From an uncultured Anaerolineales bacterium (lineage in GTDB: Bacteria; Chloroflexota; Anaerolineae; Anaerolineales; Villigracilaceae), in the NCBI GenBank assembly GCA_937960595.1, contig CALGPL010000057.1, positions 1 to 64,000 of the forward strand: DNA of 64,000 bases, given 5' to 3'. Below, in pieces: positions 39,003 through 48,772 of the stretch. Position 1 is the first letter of the stretch, and every line of letters begins with the position of its first letter. The notes beneath the pieces are model-generated. The model did not search any database. It saw only the letters and a program-made list of their open reading frames with translations, and was not told where the DNA came from. A program made the translations under genes and the position numbers.

Positions 39003-40754
39003 ATGCGTAATTGGCTGCGTACCATTTTCAACGTCCCTGAATTCGAAAGCGAGGACAAGACCCGCTTGGCGCGCCAGTTGAATGGCATTTTCCTGGCGAC
39101 CATCGTGATCTTCCTGGCATTGGTGATCTCCTTCGTCCTTCTCGGTTATCCGGCCTCAACGCCCGGTTACTGGCTGTTCTCCGGCCTGGCCTTGTTTATC
39201 GCCGTCCTGACCCTCTGGATACGCCGCGGCCATCTCCGCTCGTCTGCCATCCTCTACCTGATCTTCTGTTACGTAGGTCTATCCTACGTGGCCTGGATCG
39301 AGGCCGGCGTGCGCGACAGCGCTTTTGTCGGCCTCACGGCCATCATCTTGCTGGCCAGCGTCTTCCTGGGCTCCTGGGGCACGATCACGGTCGCCGTGCT
39401 GAGCGCCATCACCGGCTGGGTGTTGGCGTATGCAGAGACCATCGGCCTGATTGCCGCCAAGCCCGACCCGGCCATCAACAGCGCCGTTTACATGACCGTC
39501 GTGTTCGCGGCCACAGCGATCTTTGCCTATCTCTCGGTGTACAACCTGAATGCCTCCCTAGAACGCACCGCCCGCAGCGAAGCCGAACTGAAGAAAAGCA
39601 ACGAGGAATTGAATGCCCTGCGCCGGGGTCTTGAACAACAGGTAAAAGAACGCACCGCCGAACTCGAACGGATCGCCAGCCTCAACCAGCGCCGCGCCGC
39701 CCAGTTTCGGACGATAGCCGAAATTGCACGCGCCACCATCGCGCAACGCGATCCTGCCGCCTTGCTGGACGAAGCGACCCGCTTGATCTCCGAGCAATTC
39801 GGGTACTACCACACCGCGATCTTCCTCCTGGACGAAAGCGGCCTGACCGCCACGCTCCAGGCCGCCAGCAGCCCCGAAGGTCAGAAAATGCTGGCCAACC
39901 ATTTCTATATCAACATTGCAGACGCCGACCTGGTAGGTCAGGTTCTTGCCTCGGGCCAGGCGCGCCTGGCGGCCAGCGGCGAATTCAACTACCCTGACCT
40001 GCCGCAAACGCGCTCCGAGGTCGTCCTCCCGCTCCGCACCGGCGAGCGAATCATCGGCGCACTCGACATCCAAAGCGAAACGCCCGATGCTTTCTCGGCA
40101 GAAGACCTCGAAATCCTGACCGTCATGGCCGATCAGGTCGCCGTCGCCATCGAAAATGCCCATCTGTTCAGCGAAACCAACCGGGCGCTGAACGAGGCCC
40201 GCACCGTTTATGGCCAGTACCTGCGCCAGGCCTGGCAGCAGATCCCCGAACAGATCCGTCTCGCCGGTCTCCTCTACCGGAGCGGCAAACCCCAACCGCT
40301 CGATCAGCCGCTCGACTTGCCAGAAATCCAATCGGCGCTCCAGAGCGGCGAGCCGGCCGTCCAAACCGAGACGACCTCCGCCTTCGCCATTCCGCTCAAA
40401 CTGCGCGACCAGATCATCGGCGTTCTGGACGTGCGCACCGGCGAACCGGGCCGCAAATTCACCGAAAGCCAGTTGACGCTGGTGCGCGCCGTCGCCGAAC
40501 GGGTGACTCTGGCGCTCGAAAATGCCCGCCTCTTCGAAGAGACCACCCGCCGCGCCGACCGCGAACGAACCGTCTCCGAAATCAGCGCCAAGATCCGCAC
40601 CACCTCCGACCCGCAGACCATGCTCGAAATGGCGCTGGAGGAACTGAAGCGCGCTCTGGGTGCCAGCGACATCCTCATCCGCCCCTACCTCGAAACCCCG
40701 GAAGAAACGCCCGGAGAAGAGAAAACACCGGCCAAGCGTTCCAGAAACAAATGA
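39003..40754 (+). CDS. R10: polytopic membrane receptor with GAF and half-GAF tail
   Basis: A 583-residue protein, last of the receptor row. The N-terminus RNWLRTIFNVPEFESEDKTR and about six membrane segments (25-180) match the R5 sensor type. A coil with VKERTAELERIA follows, then a GAF (230-385) with a shifted motif set: ANHFYINIADADLVGQV in place of the usual GHxLxVGxxGIVG, but NYPDLPQTRSEVVLPL retained. Linker GQYLRQAWQQIPEQIRLAGL, half GAF FAIPLKLRDQIIGVLDV, and tail ERTVSEISAKIRTTSDPQT, ending in a charged stretch rich in Pro, Glu and Lys. Thirty bases separate it from the ParA gene. Confidence 0.87.
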   Translation: MRNWLRTIFNVPEFESEDKTRLARQLNGIFLATIVIFLALVISFVLLGYPASTPGYWLFSGLALFIAVLTLWIRRGHLRSSAILYLIFCYVGLSYVAWIEAGVRDSAFVGLTAIILLASVFLGSWGTITVAVLSAITGWVLAYAETIGLIAAKPDPAINSAVYMTVVFAATAIFAYLSVYNLNASLERTARSEAELKKSNEELNALRRGLEQQVKERTAELERIASLNQRRAAQFRTIAEIARATIAQRDPAALLDEATRLISEQFGYYHTAIFLLDESGLTATLQAASSPEGQKMLANHFYINIADADLVGQVLASGQARLAASGEFNYPDLPQTRSEVVLPLRTGERIIGALDIQSETPDAFSAEDLEILTVMADQVAVAIENAHLFSETNRALNEARTVYGQYLRQAWQQIPEQIRLAGLLYRSGKPQPLDQPLDLPEIQSALQSGEPAVQTETTSAFAIPLKLRDQIIGVLDVRTGEPGRKFTESQLTLVRAVAERVTLALENARLFEETTRRADRERTVSEISAKIRTTSDPQTMLEMALEELKRALGASDILIRPYLETPEETPGEEKTPAKRSRNK

Positions 40755-40784
40755 TGTGTGCCCGCGTTGGATAGAGAGGACACC

Positions 40785-41570
40785 ATGGCTCATGTAATTG
40801 CAATCAGTAACGAAAAAGGCGGCGTCGCCAAGACGACCACCACCCTTTCCCTGGGCGCAGCCCTGAGCGAACTGGGACGCCGCGTCCTGTTGATCGACCT
40901 CGACCCCCAGGCCAATCTGACCCTCGCCCTCGGTTTCGAACCCGGCAAAATCGAACGCACCAGCGGCGAGATTCTGCTCGACGCTGCGCCCCTGCTCGAC
41001 GCCCGCCTGCACACCAACTTCACCGGTCTGGACCTGATTCCCGCCAACCTGACCCTCGAACATGCCGAGCAAGTGCTTCCCGTCTACCTCAACTACACCT
41101 CCCGCCTGCGCAACGCTCTCGAAAGCGCCGAGCCGCTCCCCTACGATTTCGTCGTCATGGACTGTCCTCCCTCCCTGGGCGCCATCACGATCAACGCCCT
41201 GAGCGCCTCCAGTTTGCTCATCATTCCCACCCAGGCCGAGTACTTTTCTGCCTATGCTCTGCGCGACATGATGACCATCGTCCGCCAAGTGCGCGCCGAC
41301 GACAACCCCTCCCTGGCCTACCGCATCCTGGTCACGCTGCTCGATCAACGCAACCGCACCCATCGCAACATCCTCGAACAACTCGAACGCACCTTTGGCG
41401 AGGGCCTCTTCAAAACCACCATCGAAATCGACACCAAACTGCGCGAAAGCCCGATTTTGGGCCTCCCGATCACCCAGTACAAGCCCAACAGCCGGGGCGC
41501 CATGCAATACCGCAGCCTGGCTGAGGAGTTGATAGCCTATGTCGAACAAACGCCTGCAGAAACGGCTTGA
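40785..41570 (+). CDS. ParA/Soj-type ATPase embedded in the receptor operon
   Basis: A 261-residue Walker ATPase. The deviant Walker A motif is [11 protein letters not shown] (signature Lys11, catalytic-site Lys16), followed by [17 protein letters not shown] (Walker A' region) and [18 protein letters not shown] (Walker B). Such proteins form ATP sandwich dimers that bind DNA or other surfaces and segregate plasmids, chromosomes or protein complexes. No parB or parS is next to it. Its place between ten receptors and their likely kinase recalls PpfA and ParC, ParA homologues that position chemoreceptor arrays. ATG at 40785 is supported by GAGAGGA; the in-frame extension to 40758 lacks one. Its end overlaps the kinase start by 32 bp. 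Confidence 0.92.
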   Translation: MAHVIAISNEKGGVAKTTTTLSLGAALSELGRRVLLIDLDPQANLTLALGFEPGKIERTSGEILLDAAPLLDARLHTNFTGLDLIPANLTLEHAEQVLPVYLNYTSRLRNALESAEPLPYDFVVMDCPPSLGAITINALSASSLLIIPTQAEYFSAYALRDMMTIVRQVRADDNPSLAYRILVTLLDQRNRTHRNILEQLERTFGEGLFKTTIEIDTKLRESPILGLPITQYKPNSRGAMQYRSLAEELIAYVEQTPAETA

Positions 41571-44500
41571 CCAGATTTTTACCGATATCAAGCAAGCCGA
41601 GGGCGGCCCTCCTCCGACCGAGAAGGCGCGCCCCCTTCCGCCGCGCCGCCCGGCCGCTCCGGCCGGCGCGCCCGCCCCTCAGCCTGCCGCTCCCGCCGAG
41701 CGCCCCGTCCGCCCTCCCCTTTCGCCGGCCACAAAACCGACCGGCAAATCGCCGCTCGAAACGGCCGTGATCGCAACCCCCACCAGCCTGGCGCTCCCCT
41801 TCCGCCTGGAAGCCGACAAGTGGAGCCTGCTCGAGGTCGTCAGCCCCCAGGAGCGCACCTGGACCCAGGATGAGCAGATGCTCGTCCGGCAGGTGGCCGA
41901 CCAACTCTCGCTCGCCCTGGAAAACGCCCGTTTGTTCCAGCAAACCCAGCAGCAGGCGCAGGAATTGGCCATCCTCAACGAGATGGGCCAGCAACTCTCC
42001 GCCCAACTGGACATCGAAGGCATCGTCTCAACCGTCCACAAATACACCGCTATCCTGATGCCCATTCACAGTTTCTTCATCGCCCTGTATGACCCGCTGT
42101 CCAAAACCATCACCTACCCCCTCTACGTCCAAGACGGGCAGAGACAGGCCGACACGTCTAACATGACCCGCCCTCTGCGCAACGGATTGACAGACTACCT
42201 GCTGATCGAACGCAAGCCGATTTTCATGCCCAACCGTGTCGAAGAACACATGCAAGCCTTGGGCATCGAGAAAATCGTCATCGGCGAAGGCCTCATGCCG
42301 GAATGCTGGATGGGCGTCCCCCTGATCATCGGCGACCAGGTGTTGGGCGCGCTGGGTCTGCAAAGCGTGACGACGCCCAATCTCTACACGCCGCATCATC
42401 TGGAACTGCTGACCTCCATTGCCCGCCAGACCTCCATCAGCATCCAGAACACGAAACTCTTCCGGGAAACGCAAACCCGCGCCGAGGAATTGACGGTCCT
42501 CAACGAAATGAGCCGCGCCTTGGCCGCCCTGACCGACGTCCAGCAAATTACCGAGACGATCTACGAATACACCTCCCGCCTCTTAGATACCACCAATTTC
42601 TATATTGCCCTCTATGACGAAAAAGCAGACGAAGTTGAATTTCGCATCTCAATCGAAAAGGGCGAGCGCCGTCCCTGGCGCAAACGCCACCGGGGAGGCG
42701 GTCTAACCGAACACATCATCCGCACCGGTCAACCGCTGCTCATCGAAGAAAACGTCGGCGCCAAAGTGCGCGAACTGGGCATCGAAATGATCGGCGACGA
42801 GGCCCTCTCCTGGCTGGGGGTGCCGATGATGATCGGGTCGAAAGTCATTGGCGTGATCGGCATCCAAAGTTACACAACCCCGCGCATGTTCAACGTCACC
42901 TCGCTGAACCTGATGATGTCGATTGCCGGTCAGGCCGCCATCACCCTCGAGAACGCCCGTCTGTTCGAAGAGACCCGTAAACGCGCCGCCGCGCTCGAGG
43001 CGTTGAACGAAGTCGGTCGCGCCACCACCTCCCTGCTCAACCTGGAGGAAGTGCTCACCATTCTGGTCGATCTGGTTAAGGCCCGCTTTGGATATTACTT
43101 CGTGGGCATCTCCCTCTACGAAAACGATCGCCTGCTGTTCAAAGTCGGCAGCACCATTGGCAACACCAACACGCGTTTCGGGCGCACCGATGTCGATCTG
43201 ACCGAAGGCCCCAGCCTGATCGGCGAAGCGGCCAAAACCAATCAGCCCGTGATGGTAAATGACGTCTCCCAAGATCCGCGTTATTTGGCCACCACCGAAT
43301 TGCCAGACACAAAATCCGAGATAGCCATTCCCATTACGGTCAAGGGCCGCGTCATTGGCGTCCTCGACGTCCAGAGCGACCAGGTCAACGCCTATGATCA
43401 GGAAAGCCTCTCCATTCTGCAATCGATCGCCAGTCAGGCCGGCGCGGCGATCGACAATGCCCGCCTGTTCCAGCAATCTCAGCGCCAGGCCGAGGAACTG
43501 GCCATCCTGAACGAAATGGGCCGCGAACTGACCGCCACCCTCGAGCCGGCCGCCATCGCCGAGACCCTCTACCACCAGACCTCGCGGCTGATGGATACCT
43601 CGACCTTCTTCATTGCCCTCTACGACCAAGAAACCAACTCTCTTTCGTTCCCGCTCACAATTGACAATAACAAACGATTCGAGACCGCGCCTCGGCCGCT
43701 TGCCGGCGGGTTTACCGACTACATCATCAAGACCCGCCAACCGGTCTTCGTGCCGGAAGACGTGGATGGGGCGATGGAAAAACTCGGCATCCAAAAGATC
43801 GTCGTCGGCAAGAACCTCCCCGCTCAGTGCTGGATCGGCGTGCCGATGCTGATCGGCGAACGCGTGATCGGCGTCATCGCCGCCCAGAGCGAGGAGAGGC
43901 CGCGCGCCTACACCCCCCACGACCTGGAACTGTTGACCGCCATTGCCAGCCAGGCCGCCATCGCCTTCGAAAATGCCCGCCTGTTCCGCAACACCCAATT
44001 GCGTGCCGAGGAACTGGCCACCCTGAATGACCTCGCCCGCGCCCTGGCCGCCCAACTCAACCTGGATCAAATCCTGGAAGAAGTTTATCGCGGCGTCAGC
44101 CGCCTGCTCGACGCCACCAATTTCTACGTCGCCATCTACGATACCGAGAACGAAGAATTGGTCTTTCCCCTCAACGTCTCCGAATCGGTTATGGATCGAG
44201 AAATTCTGCGTCTGCCCGCCGATCAGGGCATCACCGGTTACGTCGTCCGTACCCGCCAAGGTCTCCTGATTCAGGGCAACGTAACCGAATGGCTGCAAGA
44301 ACACAACATCGAATCGGTCGGCGAACCAACCTCCTGCTGGCTGGGCGTGCCCATGCTGTTGGGCGAACAAGCCCTGGGCGTGCTGGCCGTCCAAAGTTAC
44401 ACCAACCCGCAAGCCTTTGGCCGGCGCGACCAAGACCTCCTGAGCGCCGTCGCCAACCAGGCCGCCATCGCCATCCAGAACGCCCGCCTCTTCGAAGAAA

Positions 44501-47067
44501 CCCGCCGGCGGGCCGAAATCGAGCGCATCACAAGCGAAATCTCCTCCATCTTCGTCAGCATCGATCCCCTGGAGACCACCCGCGGCATCGACGAGGCCAT
44601 CGAAAAACTGGGGACCTTCGCCGGCATCGACCGCGCCTATGTCTTCCTGCTCAACCCCGACGGCAAGACCGTCAGCAACACCAACGAATGGTGCGCCGCG
44701 GGCATCCCTCCGATCGCCAAAAACATGCAAAATCTCCCCAGGGAGACCTTCCCCTACCTGCTGAAAACCCTCGAGCGTTCGGAAATTTTCTATTTCTCCC
44801 GCCTGGACAACCTGCCTCCCGAAGCCGAGGTGGAACGCAAACAATTCGAGAGAGGAGGAGTCCAATCCGTCATCTGTATCCCCTTGCTCAGCCGAGGACA
44901 ACTGATCGGACTCCTGGGCCTCGACGCCATCAAAAAAGAACGCCGTTGGAACAAACAAGAAATCAACCTGCTCCGCCTGGTGGCCGAGACGATTGTCACC
45001 GCCCTGGGCCGCCAGGAAGCCGCCAGCGCCATTCAGCGCCAAAACGAGTACCTGGCCACCTCGGCTGAAATCGGCCGCCTGGTCACCTCGACCCTCGACA
45101 TGGAAACGCTCCTGAAGCGCACCGTCAACCTGATTCTGGAGCGCTTCGACTTCTACCACGCCGCCATCTTCATCATCGAAGAGACCGGTTTCAACGCCAT
45201 CCTTTCGGCCGCCACCGGCAAGGCCGGCGAAGAGATGCTGCGCCGCGGCCATTCCCTGCCGGTCGGCTCCAAATCCATCGTAGGCACAGTCACCTCCTCG
45301 GGGCAGCCGATGATCGTCAATGACACCGCCGCCGATCCCACTCACCGCCCCAACCCGCTTCTGCCCGACACCCGCGCCGAAGCCGCCATTCCCCTCCGCA
45401 TCGGCGACCGCATCATCGGCGCCATCGACATCCAATCCACCACCCCCAACGCCTTCACCGGCGGCGACATTGCCGTCCTGCAAACCCTGGCCGACCAGGT
45501 GGCCGTAGCCATCGACAACGCCCGCTCCTACGAACTGGCCCAGCAAGCCATCCGCGAAATGCGCGAACTGGATCGCCTCAAGAGCCAGTTCCTGGCAAAC
45601 ATGAGCCACGAACTGCGCACGCCGCTCAACTCGATCATCGGCTTCTCGCGCGTTATCCTCAAAGGCATCGACGGCCCCGTCACCGAATTACAGGAACAGG
45701 ACCTCAACGCCATCTACAATTCCGGTCAACACCTCCTGCGTCTGATCAACGACATCCTCGACCTCTCCAAGATCGAAGCCGGCAAGATGGAACTCGCCTT
45801 CGACGATGTCAACATCGCCGACACCATCCACAGCGTCCTGCCGACCGTTTCGGGCCTCATCAAGGACAAACCGATCACCCTCCAGAAAGAGATTGCCGAC
45901 AACCTGCCCGTCGTCCGCGCCGATTCGGTGCGCATCCGCCAGGTGCTGATCAACCTGCTCTCGAACGCGGCCAAGTTCACCGAAAAAGGCTCGATCACCG
46001 TCTCCGCCCAGGTCGAGACCAACGAAATGGGCCAGCCCGAAATCATGGTCAAGGTCATCGACACCGGCCCGGGCATCGCTCCCGAAGACCAGAACAAACT
46101 CTTCCAGCCCTTCTCGCAGGTGGACGCCTCGCCCACCCGCAAGACGGGCGGGACCGGCCTTGGCCTGTCCATCTCGCGCCGCCTGGTCGAACTGCACGGC
46201 GGGCGGATCGGCGTCCAAAGTGAAATTGGGAAGGGCAGCATCTTCTACTTCACTTTGCCCATCCCGCGCCTCCGCGAGGCCGGCAAAACAGTAGACGAAA
46301 GCCGACGCGGCGACCGAATCATTCTGGCGATCGACGACGACAGCCAGGTGATCGCCCTTTATGAAAGATACCTGCAGCCGCAGGGCTTCCAAGTGATTGC
46401 TCTGACCGATCCGCTCCAGGCCAAAGAACGCATCCGCCAACTCAGGCCCTTCGCCGTCACCCTCGACATTATGATGCCCGGCAAAGACGGCTGGACGCTG
46501 CTCAACGAACTCAAGACCGACCCCGAAACGCGCGACATTCCGGTCATCATCTGCAGCATCCTGGAAGAGGAGGAAAAAGGCTTCAGCCTCGGCGCCGCCG
46601 ACTACCTGGTCAAACCTATCCTAGAAGACGACCTCCTGAACGCCCTCAACCGCCTGAACGGCGACGGAAGCATCAAAGAGGTCCTGATCATCGACGACGA
46701 CCCCAAGGATCTGCGGCTGATCGCCAAAATCCTCGAGGAGCGCAGCCGTTACAAACCCATCCTGGCCCAGGGCGGCACGCAGGGATGGCAAAGGCTGTCT
46801 TCGGAGCCTCTACCCCACGCGGTCATCCTCGACCTCTTCATGCCCGAAATGGACGGTTTTGCCATCCTCGAAAAGATGCGTACCACGCCAAGCCTGACCG
46901 ACATCCCCGTTGTCGTGGTCAGCGGCGGCGACTTGACGAATATCCAGCAGAAACAATTGGAGGACTTCGGACAAAAACTGCTCCGAAAAGGCACGCTCAA
47001 CGAGAACGAACTGCTCACCCTGCTGGATCGCGCCCTCAAACGTCTCGGGCCGGTACAGAAAGGCTAA
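41539..47067 (+). CDS. Giant soluble hybrid histidine kinase: half GAF, seven GAFs, HisKA, HATPase, two receivers
   Basis: 1842 residues, no membrane segment. Order: short helix (1-22), Pro/Ala-rich linker (24-75), the C-terminal half of a GAF (about 80-132, [13 protein letters not shown] to [11 protein letters not shown]), GAF1 135-310, GAF2 312-482, GAF3 485-650, GAF4 652-822, GAF5 824-990, GAF6 992-1165, GAF7 1166-1338. HisKA has His1357 in [17 protein letters not shown]; the ATPase domain has [20 protein letters not shown] and [10 protein letters not shown]. Receiver 1 carries Asp1643 ([11 protein letters not shown]), receiver 2 Asp1765 ([11 protein letters not shown]). Many GAFs share SWLGVPM or CWIGVPM loops. 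The N-terminal half GAF matches the half GAF inside R2-R10, while the receptors end in the missing first half. No HPt domain is visible. GAGGAG lies ten bases before ATG, within parA. Confidence 0.93.
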   Translation: MSNKRLQKRLDQIFTDIKQAEGGPPPTEKARPLPPRRPAAPAGAPAPQPAAPAERPVRPPLSPATKPTGKSPLETAVIATPTSLALPFRLEADKWSLLEVVSPQERTWTQDEQMLVRQVADQLSLALENARLFQQTQQQAQELAILNEMGQQLSAQLDIEGIVSTVHKYTAILMPIHSFFIALYDPLSKTITYPLYVQDGQRQADTSNMTRPLRNGLTDYLLIERKPIFMPNRVEEHMQALGIEKIVIGEGLMPECWMGVPLIIGDQVLGALGLQSVTTPNLYTPHHLELLTSIARQTSISIQNTKLFRETQTRAEELTVLNEMSRALAALTDVQQITETIYEYTSRLLDTTNFYIALYDEKADEVEFRISIEKGERRPWRKRHRGGGLTEHIIRTGQPLLIEENVGAKVRELGIEMIGDEALSWLGVPMMIGSKVIGVIGIQSYTTPRMFNVTSLNLMMSIAGQAAITLENARLFEETRKRAAALEALNEVGRATTSLLNLEEVLTILVDLVKARFGYYFVGISLYENDRLLFKVGSTIGNTNTRFGRTDVDLTEGPSLIGEAAKTNQPVMVNDVSQDPRYLATTELPDTKSEIAIPITVKGRVIGVLDVQSDQVNAYDQESLSILQSIASQAGAAIDNARLFQQSQRQAEELAILNEMGRELTATLEPAAIAETLYHQTSRLMDTSTFFIALYDQETNSLSFPLTIDNNKRFETAPRPLAGGFTDYIIKTRQPVFVPEDVDGAMEKLGIQKIVVGKNLPAQCWIGVPMLIGERVIGVIAAQSEERPRAYTPHDLELLTAIASQAAIAFENARLFRNTQLRAEELATLNDLARALAAQLNLDQILEEVYRGVSRLLDATNFYVAIYDTENEELVFPLNVSESVMDREILRLPADQGITGYVVRTRQGLLIQGNVTEWLQEHNIESVGEPTSCWLGVPMLLGEQALGVLAVQSYTNPQAFGRRDQDLLSAVANQAAIAIQNARLFEETRRRAEIERITSEISSIFVSIDPLETTRGIDEAIEKLGTFAGIDRAYVFLLNPDGKTVSNTNEWCAAGIPPIAKNMQNLPRETFPYLLKTLERSEIFYFSRLDNLPPEAEVERKQFERGGVQSVICIPLLSRGQLIGLLGLDAIKKERRWNKQEINLLRLVAETIVTALGRQEAASAIQRQNEYLATSAEIGRLVTSTLDMETLLKRTVNLILERFDFYHAAIFIIEETGFNAILSAATGKAGEEMLRRGHSLPVGSKSIVGTVTSSGQPMIVNDTAADPTHRPNPLLPDTRAEAAIPLRIGDRIIGAIDIQSTTPNAFTGGDIAVLQTLADQVAVAIDNARSYELAQQAIREMRELDRLKSQFLANMSHELRTPLNSIIGFSRVILKGIDGPVTELQEQDLNAIYNSGQHLLRLINDILDLSKIEAGKMELAFDDVNIADTIHSVLPTVSGLIKDKPITLQKEIADNLPVVRADSVRIRQVLINLLSNAAKFTEKGSITVSAQVETNEMGQPEIMVKVIDTGPGIAPEDQNKLFQPFSQVDASPTRKTGGTGLGLSISRRLVELHGGRIGVQSEIGKGSIFYFTLPIPRLREAGKTVDESRRGDRIILAIDDDSQVIALYERYLQPQGFQVIALTDPLQAKERIRQLRPFAVTLDIMMPGKDGWTLLNELKTDPETRDIPVIICSILEEEEKGFSLGAADYLVKPILEDDLLNALNRLNGDGSIKEVLIIDDDPKDLRLIAKILEERSRYKPILAQGGTQGWQRLSSEPLPHAVILDLFMPEMDGFAILEKMRTTPSLTDIPVVVVSGGDLTNIQQKQLEDFGQKLLRKGTLNENELLTLLDRALKRLGPVQKG

Positions 47068-47074
47068 AACTTCT

Positions 47075-48751
47075 ATGTCCTTTGTCATCAAATGTCTCGA
47101 TTGCGGGCACACCGCCCCCTATTTCCCCACCTCCGTCAACTGCCCGCGTTGCAGCAGTCAGTGGCGTCAGGCGGAATACGATTACGATACCATTGCCAAG
47201 AGTCTCCCGCTGCAATTGCCCAGCCGTCCTTTCGACTTGTGGCGTTACCGAGAATTGCTGCCGGTTCGCAACCCCAACCCGACCATCCGCCTGGGCGAAG
47301 GCGGCACGCCGCTCATCCCGGCCGTCAACCTGGGGATGATGCTGGGCTGCCCCAACCTGTTCATCAAAGATGAGCGCCAGGGGCCGACCGCTTCGTTCAA
47401 AGACCGCCAGGCAGCCGTCACCATTGCGGCGCTGAAAGAGGCCGGCATCACCGAAATGGTCGCCGCCTCGACCGGCAACGTGGCCATTTCCTACTCGGCC
47501 TACGCGGCCCGGGCGGGCATCAAACTGTGGGCCTTCGTCACCAGCCTGGTGCCGGCGGTGAAAATGCGCGAGATCGCCCTCTACGGCAGTCAGGTCATCA
47601 AAGTAACCGGCTCCTACGACCAGGCCAAGCAGGTCGCCGCCGAGTTCGCCCGTCAGCGCGGCCTGTACCTCGACATGGGCGCCCGCACCATCACCTCGAT
47701 CGAGGCCATGAAGACCATCGCCTTCGAAATTGCCGAACAGGTCACCGCCGCCCTCGGGCCGGTCTCCGGCAACAACGGCAAACCGCATCCCATCTGGCGG
47801 GCGCCCGATTGGTACATCCAATCCGTCAGCGGTGGGATGGGCCCTCTCGGCCTGGCCAAAGGCTTTGCCGAACTCGAGCGCATGAATTTCCTCGACCGCA
47901 TTCCGGCCATTGCCGCCATCCAGTCGGAGGGCTGCTCCCCGATGGTACAGGCCTGGAAGGAGGGGAAAGACGTGGCCACTCCGGTCACCTCGCCGCGCAC
48001 CCACATCGAAACGCTGGCAACCGGCGACCCGGGGCGAACGTACACCCTGTTGCGCAAATGGGTGACCGAAACACACGGAGTCTTCGAAAGCGTCACCGAC
48101 GAGGAAGCCTTCCGGGCCATGCATGTCCTGGCAAAAATGGAGGGGATCTCCGCCGAACCGGCAGCCGCAGTCGCATTTGCCGGCCTGTTCAAACTCGTGC
48201 GCGCCGGGGTCGTCAAACCCACCGACGTTGTGGTGGTCAACTGCACCGGCCACACCATGCCCGCCGAACCGTTCGTCCTGGGAGACAACTGGGCCCGCAA
48301 CGTTGTCCTGCCCTCGCGCGTGATGGAAGAGACGCCCCAGGAGGGCCTGCTGGCCGCCCTCAGCCGCGTCGCCCCCGATCGCTTCCCCAACGTTGCCATT
48401 GTGGATGACAGCCAGGAAGCCCGCCGACTGATCCGCCGCATTCTGCAATCGCAAGGCGATTTCAAGATCTTCGAAGCCGAGAGCGGCAAAGAAGCCCTCG
48501 GCCTGATCGAGCGCGAAATACCCGATCTGATCATCCTCGATCTGATGATGCCGGAAATGGACGGGTTCGCCGTCCTCGACGCCCTGCGGGCCAAGCCGGA
48601 GACGGCCAACATCCCCGTCATCGTGGCCACCGCCAAAGAATTGACCGCCGAAGAAAAGAACCGCCTCAAAGGACAGATCCAGGCGCTGATGCAAAAAGGC
48701 GATTTCCTGAGCGACGAATTCCTCGAAGAAGTTCGTTCCCTGATCAAGTAA
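47075..48751 (+). CDS. Threonine synthase fused to a response-regulator receiver
   Basis: 558 residues in two parts. Residues 1-425 are a PLP-dependent threonine synthase-type enzyme (O-phosphohomoserine to threonine): N-terminal zinc ribbon (CLDCGHTAPYF to NCPRC), EGGTPLIPA, PLP lysine Lys109 in TASFKDRQA, VAASTGNVAISYSAYAARAG, and the SVSGGMGPLGLAKGF phosphate loop. Residues about 440-558 are a receiver: VDDSQ pocket (Asp444, Asp445), phosphoacceptor Asp489 in [18 protein letters not shown], and a late LMQKGDF lysine like that of the kinase's second receiver. A PLP enzyme with a receiver is highly unusual. It begins 7 bp after the kinase gene. True threonine synthase activity is probable but not proven; a related beta-replacement activity is possible. 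Confidence 0.9.
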   Translation: MSFVIKCLDCGHTAPYFPTSVNCPRCSSQWRQAEYDYDTIAKSLPLQLPSRPFDLWRYRELLPVRNPNPTIRLGEGGTPLIPAVNLGMMLGCPNLFIKDERQGPTASFKDRQAAVTIAALKEAGITEMVAASTGNVAISYSAYAARAGIKLWAFVTSLVPAVKMREIALYGSQVIKVTGSYDQAKQVAAEFARQRGLYLDMGARTITSIEAMKTIAFEIAEQVTAALGPVSGNNGKPHPIWRAPDWYIQSVSGGMGPLGLAKGFAELERMNFLDRIPAIAAIQSEGCSPMVQAWKEGKDVATPVTSPRTHIETLATGDPGRTYTLLRKWVTETHGVFESVTDEEAFRAMHVLAKMEGISAEPAAAVAFAGLFKLVRAGVVKPTDVVVVNCTGHTMPAEPFVLGDNWARNVVLPSRVMEETPQEGLLAALSRVAPDRFPNVAIVDDSQEARRLIRRILQSQGDFKIFEAESGKEALGLIEREIPDLIILDLMMPEMDGFAVLDALRAKPETANIPVIVATAKELTAEEKNRLKGQIQALMQKGDFLSDEFLEEVRSLIK

Positions 48752-48772
48752 GCCGTCGACCATGAGGCAGGA

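Noticed and set aside
42703-45609. Long minus-strand open frame (968 codons) opposite the giant kinase
   Set aside because: High GC with few stop codons produces long antisense frames here; its composition is low-complexity Gly/Val/Asp, no motif is present, and the plus strand encodes unambiguous GAF domains over the same bases.
19023-47067. GAF domains as phytochrome or cyanobacteriochrome photoreceptors
   Set aside because: No conserved bilin-binding Cys-His pair or PHY domain is seen in the GAFs; the GAF motif set is uniform and lacks cysteines in the usual place.
18494-48751. Chemotaxis-type MCP array
   Set aside because: No MCP signalling hairpin, CheA, CheW or CheR/CheB is present; only the functional logic is similar.
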